Assembly: GCA_037349315.1 (NCBI GenBank)
Contig: JBAIAC010000030.1
Coordinates: 10,313,501 to 10,377,500, forward strand
Direction: 5' to 3'
DNA from: Chelydra serpentina
Taxonomy: Eukaryota; Chordata; Testudines; Chelydridae
Length of the DNA stretch: 64,000 nt
Shown: piece after piece, positions 60,021 to 64,000 of the stretch
Position numbering within the stretch: position 1 is the first letter of the stretch
How the letters are laid out: each line of letters begins with the position of its first letter
Notes under the pieces: generated by a model
What the model was told of the DNA's origin: nothing
Databases searched by the model: none
What the model saw: only the letters and a program-made list of their open reading frames with translations
Position numbers and translations under genes: made by a program

Positions 60021-61607
60021 GGATGAAGGTGCAGTACCTCAGGATATGAGAGATGCCAACATCGTGACCCTCTACAAGAACAAGGGTGATAGAAGCGACT
60101 ACAACAACTACAGAGGCATATCACTCCTGAGTGTTGTGGGTAAAGTCTTCGCACGCGTGATCCTGAACAGACTGCAGAAACTTGCTGACAGAGTTTACCC
60201 ACAGTCACATGACGGGTTCCGAGCAGGGAGACCCACAACCGATATGGTTTTCGCCTTAAGGCAGCTGCAAGAGAAATACAGAGAACAGCATAAGCCGCTA
60301 CTCCTTGCCTTCATAGACCTGACCAAAGCTTTTGACTTTGTGAACAGAGATGGGCTGTTCAAGATCCTGGCAAAGATTGGCTGCCCACCGAAGCTGCTGA
60401 GCGTGATCCAGTCTTTTCACGACAACATGAAAGGCACAGTACTGTATGATGTCTCGTCCTCCGATGCCTTCAATATCCACAGTGGAGTAAAACAAGGCTG
60501 CGTTCTCGCTCCCACACTCTTCGGCATCTTCTTCACAGCGTTGCTGAAACGTGCCTTTGGAAATTCCACAGAGGGAGTCTATCTCCACACCCGGTCTGAC
60601 GGGAGACTTTTCAATCTGGCTCGACTAAAGGCCAAAAGCAAGGTACGGGAGGCAACAATAAGAGACATGCTGTTTGCAGATGACGCTGCCCTGGCCACCC
60701 ACAGAAATCGATCTCCAGCATCTGACCGCTTTTCCAGAGCTTGCGAAGAGTTCGGGTTGACAATCAGTCTTCAGAAGACCAAAGTTATGGCCCAGGCTGC
60801 GGAACATCCAAACGTTGCCATCAATGACTATGTGCTAGAGGTGGTCAGTCAGTTCACCTACCTCGGATCTACCATCACGGACAACCTCTCACTGGACCCT
60901 GAGATCAACCGTAGAATCGGCAAGGCCCCTCACAATTTTGGCCAGTTTGTCACAGAGTGTGGAACAACAACAACATGCTGACCATCAACACAAAGGTCGC
61001 TGTGTACCGCGCATGTGTGCTAAACACTCTTCTCTACGCCAGCGAAACTTGGACCCCCTACGCTTCGCAAGAAAAGAGACTGAATGCCTTCCACATGCGC
61101 TGCCTCCGTCGCATACTCAGGATCACTTGGAGTGATCGAATAACGAACAACGAGGTGCTGGAACGTGCCAAGATCTCCAGCATGTTCACTCTCCTCCGTC
61201 AACGCCGCCTCAGATGGCTTGGCCATCTAAGTCGCATAGAAGATGAACGGATCCCCAAAGACCTGTTGTATGCCGAACTTGCCTCCGGAAATAGAGCTAC
61301 AGGACAGCCCCACCTTCGCTTCAGGGATGTCTGTAAGAGGGACCTGAAGACTGTTCAAATCGACATCAACAGCTGGGAAGAGCTCGCCCAGGACAGATGC
61401 AGATGGGGAGACACTCTGACTACTGGATTGAAAACTGGTGAAGACAAGCTGTGGCAGCTTGCCGAGGAAAAGTGGGTTCAACGAAAAAGGAAGCAGCGGT
61501 TCTAACCCACAGCTGACACCGCCTTCAAATGCAGCAAATGCAATCTAGACTGCCACTCTTGTGTGGGGCTCTACAGCCACAACAGATGCTGCACAACCAT
61601 CAACTAA
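60021..61607 (+). pseudogene. LINE reverse transcriptase and C-terminus
   Basis: After the LTR the frame resumes with DMRDANIVTLYKNKGD and NNYRGISLLSVVGK. RT palm motifs follow: FIDLTKAFDFVNRDG (A), GVKQGCVLAPTLF (B) and MLFADDAAL (C), then FTYLGSTIT. A frame change near 60925-60957 leads into NMLTINTKVAVYRACVLNTL, LRRILRITWSD and LRWLGHLSR. An in-frame TAA at 61503-61505 precedes CSKCNLDCHSCVGLYSHNR, a zinc-knuckle-like C-terminus ending at TAA 61605-61607. Confidence 0.9.
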
Positions 61608-61655
61608 ACATTCCCCATGGGCGCATCTCCATCGTCTCTCGAGACTAACGGACGT

Positions 61656-61669
61656 CAACAACAACAACA
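61656..61669 (+). repeat. (CAA)n tail at LINE 3' end
   Basis: CAACAACAACAACA follows the conserved-looking 3' terminus of the LINE. Many LINE clades end in a short tandem repeat of this kind, so it is likely the element's own tail. Confidence 0.7.
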
Positions 61670-62875
61670 TTGACTTGCAGTGGAGGAGCTACTGCCAAAG
61701 TTTCCCAGATGTTAAATTAATGAAGTTATGGCTTTGTTAAACCACTGTTCCTGGTATCTTGCCTTTTTTCCTGCCATGTCTGGGACAATGGGATATTCTA
61801 TCATAGCCTTCAGTAGGAGCAGTGTTAGGCCAATATTGAGTGCTTTTGAAAATCCCACTCTAAAGGTTACATATTCTTTATGCAGGCATAAGTCTGCATC
61901 CCCAGCTGTATATGGTTCCCATCCTGCTGTCCTATTCACTCATACCTTGGTAGCCTGTGGAAAATGTATGCTGCCAAGGAAGAGGTACCTGTAGAGAGAG
62001 AAAAGAGAACTGGGAATTCTATCAGAGAAGGCTACTATTGCCAAAATGTGCCAGTCATTGCCAATGTACATGCTTTCATGATTTTGAAAGCTAATCCAAT
62101 TCTAACGGAATTATCAATAGTACATTCCTTTATTGCTACATCTGTAAAATGAGGATGCATGTCAATTAGAGGCTTTTAATTGGGAATTTTGTCTTCAGTA
62201 AACACCCTTGATACACAGATGTAGTCACTTGTGAAGGTGTACTTTTAAAGATTTATTAGTATGTCAGGTATTGTATCTACTAGCAAATTCATTGGACCTT
62301 TTGTTAACAACATGACTACTTCACAATACTTGGTTTAGTTAGGCGCAGTATTACACTGTACGTTCCATTTCTTCTGTTAGGGAAGCCTGTTTTCATTCTA
62401 GCACTGAAGTACTGTCGGCAAAATGGGGTTTTTGTTCTTTATGCCATTGATTGAAATTATGTAGTAAGAAAATTGCCTTAACGCAATGGGATACATGGGA
62501 GTATAGTATAAAATCTGAGACACAACTTGTTCTCTCAGTCTAAGAAAATAACGAATGTAAAGGTTGTATAATATGATTGTGGCCAACAGGATCAGTCATA
62601 CCTTTTTATATGTGAAAAGGTCAAAAAAGAGTTAGTAATCACTACTACTTATAGAGAAATATTTTAAATGTGAGGCTTGCGTACTGTCGACAAGAACAGA
62701 AAAGATCTGCCACCTAATAATTAGATCACAGATGCATTTAAATTTAGACATCAGGTTGCAGTCATCATGCCTGAGGGACTGTACATGTCTATTGGCAATC
62801 TGCAGATAGGTATCCTGGATGAGTTTGTTTACCTTTTAAGCATATAGGCTGCAGTGACATTATCATCATCTTTTC

Positions 62876-63090
62876 AAGTATCAGAGGGGTAGCCGTGTTA
62901 GTCTGGATCTGTAGAAGCGACAAAGTTCTGTGGCACCTTATAGACTAACAGATTTATTGGAGCATAAGCTTTTGTGGGTGAATACCCACTTCTTCAGCTG
63001 CATTTGAAGAAGTGGGTATTCACCCACGAAAGCTTATGCTCCAATACATCTGTTAGTCTATAAGGTGCCACAGAACTTTGTCGCTATCAT
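62876..63090. repeat. Penelope-type terminal hairpin, 81-bp arms
   Basis: Arms 62916-62996 and 63005-63085 are inverted copies with two mismatches by eye, around an 8-base loop (62997-63004). Each arm carries TGTGGCACCTTATAGACTAA and the AAGCTT...GTGGGTGAATACCC segment of a Penelope-like tail. The left side extends with GTAGCCGTGTTAGTCTGGAT, which has no partner on the right. Confidence 0.83.
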
Positions 63091-63842
63091 CATCTTGTGT
63101 TCCATGAATGCCAACATGAATGTTTTCTTAAGAAAATAATCAGTCCCTAACAGAATAATGAATTCCATTCTTCTAGCGTTATTACTTGGACCTCTTTTTC
63201 CCCATATACTCATGACAAAAGATTCAGCATCTTATTTCTTCTTAGTCAAGGGACATCTATGACTCTGAGAAAATTCAATAGTTTGTTTTATAAGAATTTC
63301 CACTTTGCTCCAAACCTAAGTGACAAATACTAAATTCTGTATATATACCGTCTCAATTACTGTACTATCAGTCCCAGAGTTTTAAGTATGGTATAATTTA
63401 ATTTCTACAGGGAGTTTTCCTCCAAGAATTCTCAGTCATCATATTGGAGGATGTATGGAGGTACTGAAGAATTTCTAACGCAGGCTTTAACTAACAGTAG
63501 CTATTATTTAATTTGGCTCCTCCTCTCTCTGTCATTTCATTATAGATAGCCAGACAGGAGAAATTCAGGCTCCAGAAAGAGCTGAGGACTGTCATTCTGC
63601 CAACAAGTTGATATCTGGCAACAGTTCATGCTAATATTGAACTTCTCTGTTTTCTGAAGATTGATTCTTCCTTTACATACTCACAGAATAAAATTAGATG
63701 CTGGTTTGAACATAGTATAATTTAGAGCAAGCTCAGATGATGGCAAACCAATCCACCTTGGATTTTTTTTCATGCTCTCTAATCATGTTTAGTTTTTCAA
63801 ATCTTAAGCTTTTTTTACATTATTTGAATAATTTAGTTCTAT

Positions 63843-64000
63843 GCAGTGTTGTAGCTGTGTTGGTCCCAGGATATTAGAGACACAAGGTGAGTGAGGTAAT
63901 ATCATTTATTGAACCAACTTCCATTGGTAAGAGAGACAAGCTTTTGCACTTACACAGAGCTCTTCTTCAGGTCTGGGAAATGTACTCAGAGGGTATGTTG
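63843..64000. repeat. Penelope-like tail, second subfamily, cut by window end
   Basis: GTTGTAGCTGTGTTGGTCCC, TCATTTATTGAACCAACTTC and GAGCTCTTCTTCAGGTCTGG are the phrases of a different Penelope-like tail subfamily. It continues past 64000. A short relative lies at 4618-4685. Confidence 0.68.

Larger units (their letters stand above)
57070..61672 (+). mobile_element. APE-type LINE, near full length, inactive
   Basis: This is the largest transposon in the window. A 5' region (about 57070-57620) is followed by an endonuclease-RT coding region with frameshifts and stops, a Cys/His-rich C-terminus, and a 3' end CGTCTCTCGAGACTAACGGA leading into (CAA)n at 61656-61669. It is interrupted by a 741-bp solo LTR at 59280-60020. 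The combination of AP endonuclease, RT and a C-terminal CxxC...H knuckle fits RTE-related or similar LINE clades. I cannot fix the clade without an RT tree. The left border is approximate. Confidence 0.83.
51366..64000. other. ATRNL1 intron to window end
   Basis: At least 12.6 kb of intron; no further kelch exon was found. It contains a hAT-like MITE (53681-53812), a LINE with a nested solo LTR (about 57.07-61.67 kb) and Penelope tails (62876-63090 and 63843-64000). The stretches 51366-53520, 53830-56280, 56360-57060, 61680-62870 and 63095-63840 show nothing I can support. Confidence 0.65.

Noticed and set aside
63430..63475. ATGTATGGAGGTAC, resembling a Met-Tyr-Gly-Gly kelch strand
   Set aside because: There is no acceptor in the right place and no following kelch sequence. 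The surrounding frame contains stops.
1..64000. CRISPR arrays, rRNA genes, operons or phage modules
   Set aside because: None were seen. Exon-intron structure and repeats are those of a vertebrate nuclear genome.

Overview
This is vertebrate nuclear DNA, and the repeat content points to a turtle or close relative. It contains tRNA-headed SINEs with a CR1-like tail (tortoise PolIII/SINE type), CR1 LINEs, Penelope-like elements, a DIRS-like element and many short hAT-like MITEs. No bacterial or viral gene organisation is present.

The only host gene I can support is one on the + strand whose spliced product matches attractin-like 1 (ATRNL1). Six internal exons lie at 16610-16693, 21426-21539, 23318-23446, 28012-28220, 44029-44203 and 51278-51365. 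They have AG/GT borders, compatible phases and no in-frame stop over about 266 codons. They encode most of the CUB domain, an EGF-like segment and the first part of the kelch propeller. First and last exons are outside the window, so nearly everything else is intron.

Intron contents by region. 1-16609: a PIF/Harbinger-like MITE (856-1152), hAT-like MITEs (2948-3204, 5099-5460, 8929-9158, 14834-15165), a reverse SINE, a Penelope-type foldback, a possible L1-like tail, a Ty3/Gypsy pol relic and two LINE pieces. 16694-28011: a reverse Penelope element split by a MITE, a SINE, two more MITEs, CR1 pieces and a 757-bp hAT-like element inside a CR1 end. 28221-44028: a hAT-like foldback, a reverse CR1 ORF2 relic, a SINE, Penelope tails and a CR1 end split by a MITE. 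44204-51277: a degraded DIRS-like retroelement containing an 836-bp solo LTR. 51366-64000: a small hAT-like MITE, a 4.5-kb APE-type LINE containing a 741-bp solo LTR, and a Penelope hairpin.

The most informative observation is the set of nested insertions with readable target-site duplications. Two solo LTRs sit in other retroelements, MITEs sit in Penelope and CR1 copies, and in both LTR cases the host reading frame resumes when the insert and one duplication are discounted. These give a relative insertion order. I found no rRNA, CRISPR array, intact transposon ORF or clear second host gene. Family names come from recalled protein and terminal-repeat hallmarks, not database searches.
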